From Bacteroidales bacterium UBA1237 (GTDB lineage: Bacteria; Bacteroidota; Bacteroidia; Bacteroidales; UBA932), in NCBI GenBank assembly GCA_002308935.1, contig DBWN01000216.1, positions 8,135 through 23,633 on the forward strand: a stretch of 15,499 nucleotides of DNA, in the 5' to 3' direction. The notes below the pieces were generated by a model that was not told the DNA's origin, made no database searches, and was given only the letters and a program-made list of their open reading frames with translations. Position 1 is the stretch's first letter. Every line of letters begins with the position of its first letter. A program made the translations under genes and the position numbers. Shown one piece after another: positions 6,985 to 14,399 of the stretch.

Positions 6985-7021
6985 AAAAATCCCCAATCGC
7001 TTATGCATCAAGGAGATTTTT
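6985..7021 (-). terminator. Probable intrinsic terminator after the Stealth gene
   Basis: Read on the - strand, AAAAATCTCC pairs with GGGGATTTTT (10 pairs with one T-G) around a 17-base loop, followed by a T-rich tail. The stem is moderately AT-rich, so it is weaker than the other terminators here. It sits 19 bases past the Stealth stop and upstream of the SIS gene, marking an operon boundary. Confidence 0.6.
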
Positions 7022-7040
7022 TGTTCCAAAACGGTGTCAA

Positions 7041-7919
7041 TCAAAGCTCAAAACGTGATTTTTCGGGAAAATGTGTCTCAAATGCAGCAGTGACTTCTTG
7101 ACGGTATCTCTCGAATTCTTTCTCTTCCATGTGGACATCATTAATGCATATCAGTTTAGTGGAAGGATTGAGAATGTTTGAGCAAATGGCCTCAGGACTG
7201 TGAACGGCAGGGGAAAGGTGCTTGTTGGAAATCTTCCCTCCGGTAGTCAATCCCTTGTAATACAGATAATCCAAGAACAGATACTGGTTGAAGTTCTCGG
7301 TGGTCCTGAGTCTGGATACCCTCCGTGAGATTTCCGCTTCGGAGAAGGCGTAGATCTTCTCACTTTGGCTTCTCAGCATCGGTGAGCATGTGTGCTGAGG
7401 GCGGACGAACAAAAGACCGGGCTTCATGCCCAGAGCCCTTCTGGCTTCGTGGTCCGAGTTCCTTACCCTTTTCTTGTATTTTCCCCCGGCGAAAAGATGG
7501 TGTGCGAATCCGATCACAGCCTTTCCGTCTTTGAAAAAATCTTCTTTAACGCAGTCCATCACCGGGAACATGTCATCGTTGAAATACAGAAATTCTTCCC
7601 CCAATCCCGGGATCTTGTGCATGTACATCTCGATGGTCGTACTGTTGAATGTCGGCAGGATCTCCTTCGGCATTATGTCCTTGTGCAGGACTACATGGAC
7701 CTCTTTGGGATTGACCCAGGAAGGGACCTGGCTGTCCGAGGACACCAGCAGGAATACTTTTTCAGCGAAGGGTATGTGCTTCTCTACTCCACGCAGCAGG
7801 TACTTGAGGGTGCCCCAGTCGCGGTATCTTTTCGTCATGGCTTCTCCCCCTATGGCATCAGCATATTCTTTCTGCCATACCGGATCCAGACCATTGACGT
7901 ATGTAAGGACTATATCCAT
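7041..7919 (-). CDS. Stealth-family sugar-phosphate transferase
   Basis: A 292-residue protein of the Stealth family. These transfer a hexose-1-phosphate from a nucleotide sugar onto a glycan, as in capsule phosphodiester linkages and the human GlcNAc-1-phosphotransferase alpha/beta subunit. All four conserved regions are visible: CR1 at the N-terminus (DIVLTYVNGLDP, 2-13); CR2 at about 31-120, with LKYLLRGVEKHIPF, LPTFNSTTIE (88-97), PGLGEEFLYFNDDMF (104-118); CR3 near RPQHTCSPMLR (173-183); and CR4 as LICINDVH (256-263). It is short for the family, and no signal peptide or membrane helix is seen, so it probably acts on the cytoplasmic face. The ATG starts one base after the glycosyltransferase stop (TGAAATG), so the pair is tightly coupled. 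No other capsule genes are in view. Confidence 0.87.
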   Translation of the reverse strand: MDIVLTYVNGLDPVWQKEYADAIGGEAMTKRYRDWGTLKYLLRGVEKHIPFAEKVFLLVSSDSQVPSWVNPKEVHVVLHKDIMPKEILPTFNSTTIEMYMHKIPGLGEEFLYFNDDMFPVMDCVKEDFFKDGKAVIGFAHHLFAGGKYKKRVRNSDHEARRALGMKPGLLFVRPQHTCSPMLRSQSEKIYAFSEAEISRRVSRLRTTENFNQYLFLDYLYYKGLTTGGKISNKHLSPAVHSPEAICSNILNPSTKLICINDVHMEEKEFERYRQEVTAAFETHFPEKSRFEL

Positions 7920-7920
7920 T

Positions 7921-8766
7921 TCAAATCTTTTCTTTCAAGTGAAAATGCTCGTCCAGAGCCTTCCATTGGAGGTTGTTGCGGTTTTCTATGCCCTTGTTTA
8001 TCTTTCTTAATGAGACTTTCTGTGAGCTCTTGATTGTGACAGGCTTTGGGAAGAATGGCCCTGTGGCTACCTTGATTCCGTTGACGGTCTCGACGGCTTT
8101 CAGCCAGAGGTCATCGGCTGTCGGGGCAAGAGCTTTTGCTCTTTCCTTGTCACAGAAGGAATCCACCGGCAATCCTGCGGGATAGAGAACCCCGGCGAAC
8201 CCGAGAGCCACATTCCTGAAATCCGGCTCTCTCTCTGAGGAAGACTTCTTCCAGAATGAGTATTCGTGAAAGTGATCCTTGTCAATGACCGCTCCTATGT
8301 TGCAGCATACCGCTCCGGGGTATTTGTCCCTCAGGTGGACGAGCCTCTCAATGGTATCCTTCCTGTAGTAACAGTCGTCATCTACAGTCACCACTGAAGC
8401 GTTCGGGTATTTCTCAAGGGCATAAAGGTATTTGTTGTGGCATCTGAGGTTGTATGGAAGGAGCACTATCTCAACTCCAAGTGATGAAAATCTTGTGAGT
8501 GATTCGGGAAGGTACTTCATTCCTCCGGGGAACTCTTCTTCTGTCAGAGCCACAACGATCCTGTCCGGTCGGACGGTTTGCTTGAAAAGGGATTCCAGGG
8601 TAATCCAAAGTCCGCCAATGCGTGCGGGAAAAGAAGTGAGAGAAACGATGATTCCGTCCTCTTTCCCGGAAAGCGGTGACTTTCGGGACCCTTCGAGGGC
8701 TTTCGTCCATAAAGGAAGTGTCACTTCTTTCACTGACCGTATTATGTTTGACAGGAATTTTCTCAT
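7921..8766 (-). CDS. DxD glycosyltransferase (GT-A type)
   Basis: A 281-residue probable glycosyltransferase. The GT-A nucleotide-sugar domain begins with GIIVSLTSFPAR (38-49). It continues through LESLFKQTVRPDRIVVAL (57-74), a family-2-like strand-helix pattern, to the metal-binding DDD at 129-131 (VVTVDDDCYY). GFAGVLYPAG and a DDLW element further on resemble the acceptor side of glycan-decorating enzymes. Donor and acceptor are unknown. The N-terminal stretch up to about 25 may be an amphipathic membrane contact. ATG 8766 is chosen because it overlaps the upstream hydrolase stop as ATGA; an open extension to 8907 would run through the hydrolase gene and has no conserved look. With the Stealth gene directly downstream, it probably builds or modifies a phosphate-containing surface glycan. 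Confidence 0.82.
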   Translation of the reverse strand: MRKFLSNIIRSVKEVTLPLWTKALEGSRKSPLSGKEDGIIVSLTSFPARIGGLWITLESLFKQTVRPDRIVVALTEEEFPGGMKYLPESLTRFSSLGVEIVLLPYNLRCHNKYLYALEKYPNASVVTVDDDCYYRKDTIERLVHLRDKYPGAVCCNIGAVIDKDHFHEYSFWKKSSSEREPDFRNVALGFAGVLYPAGLPVDSFCDKERAKALAPTADDLWLKAVETVNGIKVATGPFFPKPVTIKSSQKVSLRKINKGIENRNNLQWKALDEHFHLKEKI

Positions 8767-9359
8767 AGCGCAGTGTTTTTGGAATCGTTGAGGAAGGAGA
8801 TTATACCGGGGACGATCCACTGTTTCATCTGCGGATATGTCGGAAGATGACCACCCGGATATGAAATGCCCCGACTCGGGTAATGTGAGGAGAATTCGTC
8901 TCCGCACCGTACCATCTCATCGGCATCCGCGAAGAACCCTATCGTCTTTTCTATCTCACTCTGGGAAAGTCCGTCGAACTGCCCTTCTTCAAGCTTTTCC
9001 CATCCCTCGCAGATTTCGGGCGTGATGAAAAAGGAAAGGGAACCGTCTTTTCGTGGGGAGAGGTATTTCACTTCACCGATCATGGTTTTCATCAGTCCGG
9101 CTATATGGAAGTCGGGATTGACCAGCACCTTTTTCCTGCCACGAAGTTTCTGGGTGATGAAACCTCCCATTGACATCCCTACAATGAGGTCAGGATTCTC
9201 CTTTTCGCATATCGATCTTACCAGCGACATCGCCCTAACGGGATCAATAGGTATATCCGGAGCTATTACCTCACAAGGTTTGAGGAGCATTCTAAGCATG
9301 TCCGCCATCTTGTATTGTCCGGATGAAGCGAGCCCGTGTATGAATAGAATTTTGAGCAT
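8763..9359 (-). CDS. YqiA-like alpha/beta hydrolase
   Basis: A 198-residue small serine hydrolase of the YqiA/UPF0227 type. It has the oxyanion strand FIHGLASSG (6-14), nucleophile elbow GMSMGG with Ser63 (61-66), probable acid Asp145 or Asp147 (FADADE) and His171 (PGGHLPTY). It has no signal peptide and is presumably cytoplasmic. The family has esterase/thioesterase activity, but its natural substrate is uncertain. It is the first gene of a three-gene operon with the glycosyltransferase (4-base overlap) and the Stealth gene. That setting suggests action on an ester of a glycan or lipid intermediate, which is inference. There is no Shine-Dalgarno; a perfect TACATTTG -7 box lies 16 bases before the ATG. 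Confidence 0.8.
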   Translation of the reverse strand: MLKILFIHGLASSGQYKMADMLRMLLKPCEVIAPDIPIDPVRAMSLVRSICEKENPDLIVGMSMGGFITQKLRGRKKVLVNPDFHIAGLMKTMIGEVKYLSPRKDGSLSFFITPEICEGWEKLEEGQFDGLSQSEIEKTIGFFADADEMVRCGDEFSSHYPSRGISYPGGHLPTYPQMKQWIVPGIISFLNDSKNTAL

Positions 9360-9367
9360 AAAGGGTG

Positions 9368-9383
9368 TATCTTTGCAAATGTA
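9368..9383. promoter_or_regulatory. Abutting divergent -7 boxes (Bacteroidota type)
   Basis: TATCTTTG at 9368-9375 on the + strand and TACATTTG on the - strand (9383-9376) each match the Bacteroidota sigma-ABfr -7 consensus TAnnTTTG exactly and touch back to back. The - strand box is suitably placed for the hydrolase operon (short leader). The + strand box would give a leader of about 140 bases for the DUF4230 pair. A second, imperfect + strand box (TATCTTTT, 9454-9461) lies closer to that gene. No well-spaced TTTG -33 element is seen for either, which lowers confidence. Confidence 0.5.
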
Positions 9384-9524
9384 CTACAAAAAAGGGATAT
9401 GTACCTTGCCTTATGTGCCAAAATCCTTTTTCCTGAAGGACGATAAAGGATGATATCTTTTCCGCCTTTTTGGCTCTCCGAGGGTTTGGCACGCCCTGTG
9501 CAGCAAAAAAGGAGGACGTATGCT

Positions 9525-10097
9525 ATGCGAAGAACAGAAATCATAAAAGCGGTCTTTACCTTGGTGCTCCCGGCAATGTTGCTGCTGGGGTGCTCCCGCA
9601 AGTCCGCAAAGGACACTAACGCTGATGGGCTTGAAGCCATTACTTCCGTCAAGGAACTCGGACTTGTTGAGTATAGGGTCCGTAAGATCGTAAAGGCGGA
9701 TGACGAAGGGGAGTGGTACAAGATAGGAGACCGTAAGATCCTTTTCAGTTGCACTGCATATCTGAAAGCCGGAGTGGACATGTCTTCGTTCACTGTGGAC
9801 GATATCGTGATGGACAGATCTAATGGAAAAGTTTCGATCACCGTTCCTCACGCATCCCTTCTTACCATCAATATCCCTTCATCAGAGGTCAGACTTGAGT
9901 ATGACCAGGTGACTCTTCTGCGTTCATCCTTTTCGGCACAGGAGCGGAATCTCATCCTGAGGCAGGGGGAGAAGAGCATCCGTGACAGCGTCCCATCGTT
10001 GGGTATTCTTGAAAAGGCGGAAGAGAACGCCAGATTGTTCTTCGAAGCCCTTTTCTCCAAAATGGGTTTCACGACCGTTGAAGTGATTTTCAAATGA
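9525..10097 (+). CDS. DUF4230-family lipoprotein
   Basis: A 190-residue predicted lipoprotein. ATG 9525 is chosen over the in-frame ATG at 9450: it has GGAGG 9 bases upstream (9511-9515) and gives a clean lipoprotein signal, MRRTEIIKAV then a hydrophobic core and lipobox LLGC with Cys23. Residues 41-190 match the DUF4230 pattern: a beta-rich core KILFSCTAYLKAGVDMSSF (71-89) with DDI and ISITVPHA-like strands, then a helical C-terminus (EKAEENARLFFEALFSKMGF). The biochemical role of the family is unknown. Its stop overlaps the start of a second, divergent DUF4230 gene as ATGA, so the two are co-translated and probably act together at the membrane. After Cys23 there is Ser, not Asp, so outer-membrane sorting is possible. 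Confidence 0.8.
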   Translation: MRRTEIIKAVFTLVLPAMLLLGCSRKSAKDTNADGLEAITSVKELGLVEYRVRKIVKADDEGEWYKIGDRKILFSCTAYLKAGVDMSSFTVDDIVMDRSNGKVSITVPHASLLTINIPSSEVRLEYDQVTLLRSSFSAQERNLILRQGEKSIRDSVPSLGILEKAEENARLFFEALFSKMGFTTVEVIFK

Positions 10098-10771
10098 GAA
10101 GCGCCATGAAAAAGGAAAAGAAGAAAATCACGATTACGGTTTCGCCCACGGTCCTTCTTCTGGCGATAATTGTACTTTGCATCGTTTGGACGCTTGTGAC
10201 AAGACCAAAGAAGGAGAAACGCACTCTGAAGATCGATGAAACTCCAGTGATTGTCGACAGGATAAAGACTCTGGGAGAACTCAATACCGCATGCTATTAC
10301 GATGAACTTGTCCTTCAAGGGTCAAAACAGAATTATTTTTCCACGACTCCTCTAGGAGCATTGGCAAGGGACGGATTCGGAAAGGATGTCGATGATCATT
10401 TGGTGATTATAGCCAGAGGAACGGTAAGGGCAGGAGTGGACCTTCTTGAAATGAGCGGTGAGGATATCCGTTTCGTTGGAGATACCGTTTTCGTCAGACT
10501 TCCTGAAGCGAAATATCTCGATATCATCGTTAATCCTTCAGACTTTGAAGTCTTCGCGGAATCCGGCAATTGGACCCATGAACAGGTTACCGCCCTTCAA
10601 GGTACTGCAAAGGAGAGACTTCTTCAAGGGGCCGATTATTATGGTCTCAAGATGAAGGCATATGAAGGTGCCATGGATGCGGTGACAACTCTTCTTGAAG
10701 CAAGCGGCTATTCTTTCATAAGGTTCGACCATTCTCCGTCATACATCAAACTTCCTTCTCCGAAGGATTGA
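10094..10771 (+). CDS. DUF4230-family protein with a single N-terminal membrane helix
   Basis: A 225-residue protein with a lysine-rich start (KKEKKK), one membrane segment at about 17-35 and a following positive patch (RPKKEKR). The rest is the DUF4230 domain. Its GTVRAGVDLLEMSGEDI (109-125) lines up with AYLKAGVDMSSFTVDDI in the upstream lipoprotein, so the two are diverged paralogues. Charge on both sides of the helix leaves topology open, but a periplasmic domain is likely given the partner lipoprotein. ATG 10094 overlaps the upstream stop (ATGA); ATG 10106 (MKKEKKK) is an equally possible start, and neither has a strong Shine-Dalgarno. I cannot assign a molecular function. Confidence 0.77.
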   Translation: MRSAMKKEKKKITITVSPTVLLLAIIVLCIVWTLVTRPKKEKRTLKIDETPVIVDRIKTLGELNTACYYDELVLQGSKQNYFSTTPLGALARDGFGKDVDDHLVIIARGTVRAGVDLLEMSGEDIRFVGDTVFVRLPEAKYLDIIVNPSDFEVFAESGNWTHEQVTALQGTAKERLLQGADYYGLKMKAYEGAMDAVTTLLEASGYSFIRFDHSPSYIKLPSPKD

Positions 10772-10806
10772 ACTTTCCGTGAATCTTCTATCTTATTATA
10801 ACGAAC

Positions 10807-10839
10807 AGGCCGCAGAATGAATAAATCACTCTACGGCCT
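10807..10839. terminator. Probable terminator hairpin between convergent genes
   Basis: AGGCCG (10807-10812) pairs with CGGCCT (10834-10839). Inside, AGA/TCT and TGA/TCA also pair across two mismatches, leaving a 5-base loop. Only a loose T-rich stretch (TTCATTCTT) follows on the + side. Its position between the DUF4230 pair and the GH3 gene, which converge, supports a terminator role. Confidence 0.55.
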
Positions 10840-10859
10840 TCATTCTTAAGAAGGGAACG

Positions 10860-13157
10860 CTAATTTACGGTAAGGACAACAGCCTTAGTATCTCTGCTGT
10901 TCGGGCCGACCATTATCTCAAAGTCACCGGGTTCGCAAACCCAGTTGAGTTCGTGGTCATAATATGAAAGTTCCTCTGCAGTGAGTGTGAATTCAACAGT
11001 CTTGGTCTCACCGGCCTTGATGTCGACTTTCTGGAATCCTTTCAGCTCCTTGACAGGCCTGGTAGAGGTTGCATAGATGTCATGGATATAGAGCTGGACG
11101 ATTTCCTTTCCGTCCATACTTCCGGTATTCTTCACATCGACACTGACCTTGACGCTTCCGTCAGCGGCCATTTCATTTGCAGAAAGTCTGGGCTCACCAT
11201 ATTCGAAAGTCGTGTATGAAAGACCATATCCGAAAGGATACAGAGGGGCGTTCACTACATCAATGTAGCAGCTGGTGAATTTTCTGTAAGGCTCGTAGTC
11301 GGGATGGGGACGGCCTGTGTTCTTGTGGTTGTAGTAAAGGGGCAACTGACCGACCATCCTCGGGAACGAGGTGGTTAGTTTGGCTGAAGGGTTTACATCA
11401 CCGAAAAGGACGTCCGCTATGGCATGTCCGGCTTCTGAACCTTCGGACCAGGTGTTCAGGATGGCGTTCATGTTCTCGTCTTCCCATAAGAGTGTAAGGG
11501 GCCTTCCTGTCGTAAGCACCATCACAATAGGTTTTCCTGTTGCTTTCAGTGCCTTGAGCAGTTCCAGCTCGGCATCAGGCATGCTGATGTCCGCTCTTGA
11601 AGAACCTTCTCCGTTCATATTGGGAACTTCACCTACACATGCGACAACTACATCGGCTGCTCTTGCTTTGGCTACAGCCTCAGCTATCATCCTTTCCTGT
11701 GGAACGGTATGAAGAGCGGGAACCGCGTAGTTGGGCATGAAATACTTGATCATTCCGTATTTGATGTTTTCCTCAAGATCCTTGTCGCGGAAAAGCCAGC
11801 TTCCTTCTGCATAGGACACGTTGGAGGGGTTTGTTACGGCATCCTTGATTCCTTGAAGGATGGAGATGCTTTCTCCAGCATGTGAGGACATGCTCCAAGT
11901 ACCGTTCATGGCTGAACTGTCATCGGCCAAAGGACCTACGACAGCTATCCTGGCGTTCTTCTTGAGCGGGAGAACTCCGTCATTCTTGAGGAGTACTTGA
12001 CATTCCTGAGCGACTTTGCGGCTGAAATCTCGGTTTTCTTTGGTGAACACCTCGGCAGCCACTCGTTCGGGTTTGAGATATTTGAACGGGTCGTCAAACA
12101 AACCGAGCTTGTATTTGGCTTCAAGTATCCTTCTGCAGGCGCGGTCTATGTCCGCTTTGGAGACTTTCCCTTCATCAAGGCTCTTTTTCAGAGTCCCCAC
12201 GAATCCATCGGAGTTCATGTCCATGTCAAGGCCGGCTTTGAGTGAGCGGGCTGACACTTCCTGGAGATCACCTATTCCGTGGGCTACCTCTTCCATAACA
12301 GCTGTAGCATCAGATACGATGAATCCGTCGAAGCCCCAACTCTTACGGAGCAGATCATCCATAAGATAGGAGTTCATTGTTGCTGGGATGCCTTCGAATT
12401 CATTGAACGAGCTCATGTAGCTTCCTGCACCGGCTTTTGCTGCAGCCTTGTAAGGATTCATGAATCCGTTCAGGATTTCCTGACGGCCGTAGTTCACCGT
12501 GTTATAGTCCCTACCGGCTTCAGCGGCACCATAAAGTGCATAATGCTTCACGCAGGCAAGAACGTCATGGTCGGAGAATATACCGGTCCTTCCTTGATAT
12601 CCGTAAACATAGGCCTTGGCTATTTCCCCACCGAGATAGGGGTCCTCTCCACCTCCTTCAGCGATACGGCCCCAACGGGCGTCACGGGCGATGTCGACCA
12701 TAGGACTGAATACCCAGTTGACACCCATTGCTGAAGCTTCTTTTGCAGCAATCCTTGTCGCATTCTCAATCAGGTCCATATTCCAGGAAGTGGACATGGC
12801 GAGAGGAATCGGCATTACGGTCTCATGACCATGGATCACGTCCAGACCGAAAATCAGCGGAATGCCGTGTCCGGATTCAAGGGCGATCTTCTGGATTTCG
12901 GTGAGATATTCGACATTGCTAGTTCCATAGAGTCCACCCAGTTGACCCGCGCGAAGCATCTTGACGTTTTCGTCTTCTTCAGTCACTCTCAATGCCGAAA
13001 TGAATCCGGATGCGGAGTGTAGGTTAAGTTGTCCGATCTTTTCTTCGATCGTCATCTCTGAAAGCAGGTTGTCCACGAACTTGTCCATCTCGGACTTCTG
13101 GCCACAACCCACAAGCAGCAGTATTGCGGCTGCTGCAAGAATGAGTCTTTTTGTCAT
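10860..13157 (-). CDS. bglX: GH3 beta-glucosidase lipoprotein (BglX-like)
   Basis: A 765-residue glycoside hydrolase family 3 enzyme, close to E. coli BglX in length and layout. It removes terminal beta-D-glucose (or xylose) from oligosaccharides. A lipoprotein signal ends at Cys18 (LVGC). The TIM-barrel domain, about 25-355, has DVIHGHETVMPIPLA (106-120), WGRIAEGGGEDPYL (162-175), KHYALYG (204-210) and nucleophile Asp283 in FIVSDATAV. The beta/alpha sandwich domain starts near 385 and carries probable acid/base Glu517 (NGEGSSRADI). A fibronectin III-like domain fills about 655-765. The residues after the nucleophile are ATA rather than the common WG or HG, so substrate preference may differ. 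The gene begins 14 bases after the esterase stop and is last in a three-gene operon. Linkage specificity cannot be read from sequence. Confidence 0.92.
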   Translation of the reverse strand: MTKRLILAAAAILLLVGCGQKSEMDKFVDNLLSEMTIEEKIGQLNLHSASGFISALRVTEEDENVKMLRAGQLGGLYGTSNVEYLTEIQKIALESGHGIPLIFGLDVIHGHETVMPIPLAMSTSWNMDLIENATRIAAKEASAMGVNWVFSPMVDIARDARWGRIAEGGGEDPYLGGEIAKAYVYGYQGRTGIFSDHDVLACVKHYALYGAAEAGRDYNTVNYGRQEILNGFMNPYKAAAKAGAGSYMSSFNEFEGIPATMNSYLMDDLLRKSWGFDGFIVSDATAVMEEVAHGIGDLQEVSARSLKAGLDMDMNSDGFVGTLKKSLDEGKVSKADIDRACRRILEAKYKLGLFDDPFKYLKPERVAAEVFTKENRDFSRKVAQECQVLLKNDGVLPLKKNARIAVVGPLADDSSAMNGTWSMSSHAGESISILQGIKDAVTNPSNVSYAEGSWLFRDKDLEENIKYGMIKYFMPNYAVPALHTVPQERMIAEAVAKARAADVVVACVGEVPNMNGEGSSRADISMPDAELELLKALKATGKPIVMVLTTGRPLTLLWEDENMNAILNTWSEGSEAGHAIADVLFGDVNPSAKLTTSFPRMVGQLPLYYNHKNTGRPHPDYEPYRKFTSCYIDVVNAPLYPFGYGLSYTTFEYGEPRLSANEMAADGSVKVSVDVKNTGSMDGKEIVQLYIHDIYATSTRPVKELKGFQKVDIKAGETKTVEFTLTAEELSYYDHELNWVCEPGDFEIMVGPNSRDTKAVVLTVN

Positions 13158-13171
13158 AGGCGTTATGATAA

Positions 13172-14365
13172 TTATTTAAACAGTTGTTGTGCGAAAATGG
13201 TAAGATAAACTCTCCAGTTCCTCCAGATATGTCCTCCGTCTGACTCATAGTAAGTCACCGGGTATCCGTGTGCGTCACAGTACTCTTTGAGCTTCAATGA
13301 GTTGACCTTGACCCCATCAGCGCTTCCGACTCCAATCCAATGGAGTTTGGGATTTGCTTTGAAGGTGGCTTCGAGCGCCTCGTCGAATCCGTCCTCATCA
13401 GGAGGTACGACTCCTGAGAACATTCCTACATATCCGAACATGGTGGGATACCTTCTTGAAAGAGCGCTAGATTGCCTTCCTCCCATGGACAACCCTCCTA
13501 CAGCCCTGTTGTACATTCCCTTAGCTACGTGGTAGTGGCTTTCGATGAAGTTGATGATGTCAGGGAAGCTGTCTTCGATTTCCTTGGTGGAATCTGAACG
13601 GCTGTTTGTGAGTGTGGGCTGGAACATGTTGACGGCTGCTCCGGGGGCAGCGTTGTTGTAGTATACACCGTTGGGCATGACTACGATCATGGGTTTTGCC
13701 TTGCCTTCGGCAATGAGGTTGTCAAGAATCTGGGCAGTTCTTCCCAGGTCGCTCCAGGCGTCTTCATCACCGCCGCTTCCGTGGAGAAGATAGAATACGG
13801 GATATTTCGCCTTAGGGTTGTCCTCATACCCTGCGGGAGTGTAGACGGTGAGCCTTCTCTGAGCTCCGAGTGTGGGGGAGTTGTACCATACATGGGACAA
13901 TGAACCATGAGGGACGTCGTGTACCTCATACCAGTATCCCTTGTCTCCCTTTTCGGCGCTGATGGTAAAGATGTTGGTCCATGTGGCGACATCCCTGTTC
14001 TGGTAGATGTTGGAAGGGTCCATCGTCTTTACTCCGTTGACCAGGAAGCTGTAAGAGTAAAGTTCTCCCTCCAAAGGAGCGGAAGTGTACTCCCATATTC
14101 CGTTCTGGCCTTCTTTGAGGTCAACAATGCCTGCAGACTCCATTGTCATCTCCCTGCCTCCGTAGTTGACGGTACGTTTCATAGTAGGGAGGAAGTCTCC
14201 TGTAAGTTGCACGGTGATAGCTTTGGGAGCGCGAAGACGGAAAGTAACACTGTGGTCGGGATTGATTTCAGGAGAAACGATTCCAGAACCGGGGCCGAGG
14301 GCCTGCTGGCCTGATGCGGAGAATCCCAATAGAAGGACGGCTGCCGCTAAGATTGTCTTTTTCAT
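13172..14365 (-). CDS. Secreted CE1-type esterase with N-terminal CBM48-like domain
   Basis: A 397-residue exported esterase. ATG 14365 gives a proper signal peptide (MKKTILAAAV, hydrophobic core, cleavage near SASG|QQ); an open extension to 14419 overlaps the lactonase gene and would bury that signal. Residues 28-145 form an E-set/CBM48-like beta-sandwich (VTFRLRAPKAITVQLTGDF). Residues 160-395 are an esterase-D alpha/beta hydrolase with FYLLHGSGGDEDAW (191-204), nucleophile Ser293 (GGLSMGG), probable Asp350 (GSADG) and His379 (DGGHIW). Proteins of this layout in Prevotella and relatives, including the Fae1A type, release ferulate or acetate from xylan. They are often misannotated as xylanase Z or enterochelin esterase. 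It is exported without a lipobox and lies between the lactonase gene (34 bases) and the GH3 gene (14 bases). Confidence 0.87.
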   Translation of the reverse strand: MKKTILAAAVLLLGFSASGQQALGPGSGIVSPEINPDHSVTFRLRAPKAITVQLTGDFLPTMKRTVNYGGREMTMESAGIVDLKEGQNGIWEYTSAPLEGELYSYSFLVNGVKTMDPSNIYQNRDVATWTNIFTISAEKGDKGYWYEVHDVPHGSLSHVWYNSPTLGAQRRLTVYTPAGYEDNPKAKYPVFYLLHGSGGDEDAWSDLGRTAQILDNLIAEGKAKPMIVVMPNGVYYNNAAPGAAVNMFQPTLTNSRSDSTKEIEDSFPDIINFIESHYHVAKGMYNRAVGGLSMGGRQSSALSRRYPTMFGYVGMFSGVVPPDEDGFDEALEATFKANPKLHWIGVGSADGVKVNSLKLKEYCDAHGYPVTYYESDGGHIWRNWRVYLTIFAQQLFK

Positions 14366-14399
14366 TATGGGGTCGGTTTGATTGATTGTCGTGAACGTC

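Noticed and set aside
7392..8033. 213-codon + strand open frame opposite the Stealth and glycosyltransferase genes
   Set aside because: The - strand frames there carry clear conserved motifs; this one has none and spans a gene junction.
8767..8907. Upstream extension of the glycosyltransferase to an earlier start
   Set aside because: The added 47 residues lie inside the hydrolase gene, whereas ATG 8766 gives a typical ATGA overlap.
9423..9451. ATCCTTT/AAAGGAT inverted repeat upstream of the DUF4230 lipoprotein
   Set aside because: Seven AT-rich pairs across a 15-base spacer are weak and expected by chance in such sequence; no regulatory role can be supported.
9450..9524. Earlier start for the DUF4230 lipoprotein
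   Set aside because: It adds 25 residues before a good lipoprotein signal; GGAGG at 9511-9515 fits the ATG at 9525.
9266..9841. 191-codon - strand open frame across the divergent promoter region
   Set aside because: It overlaps the hydrolase start, both -7 boxes and the DUF4230 lipoprotein, and its sequence is Ser/Thr-rich without a domain.
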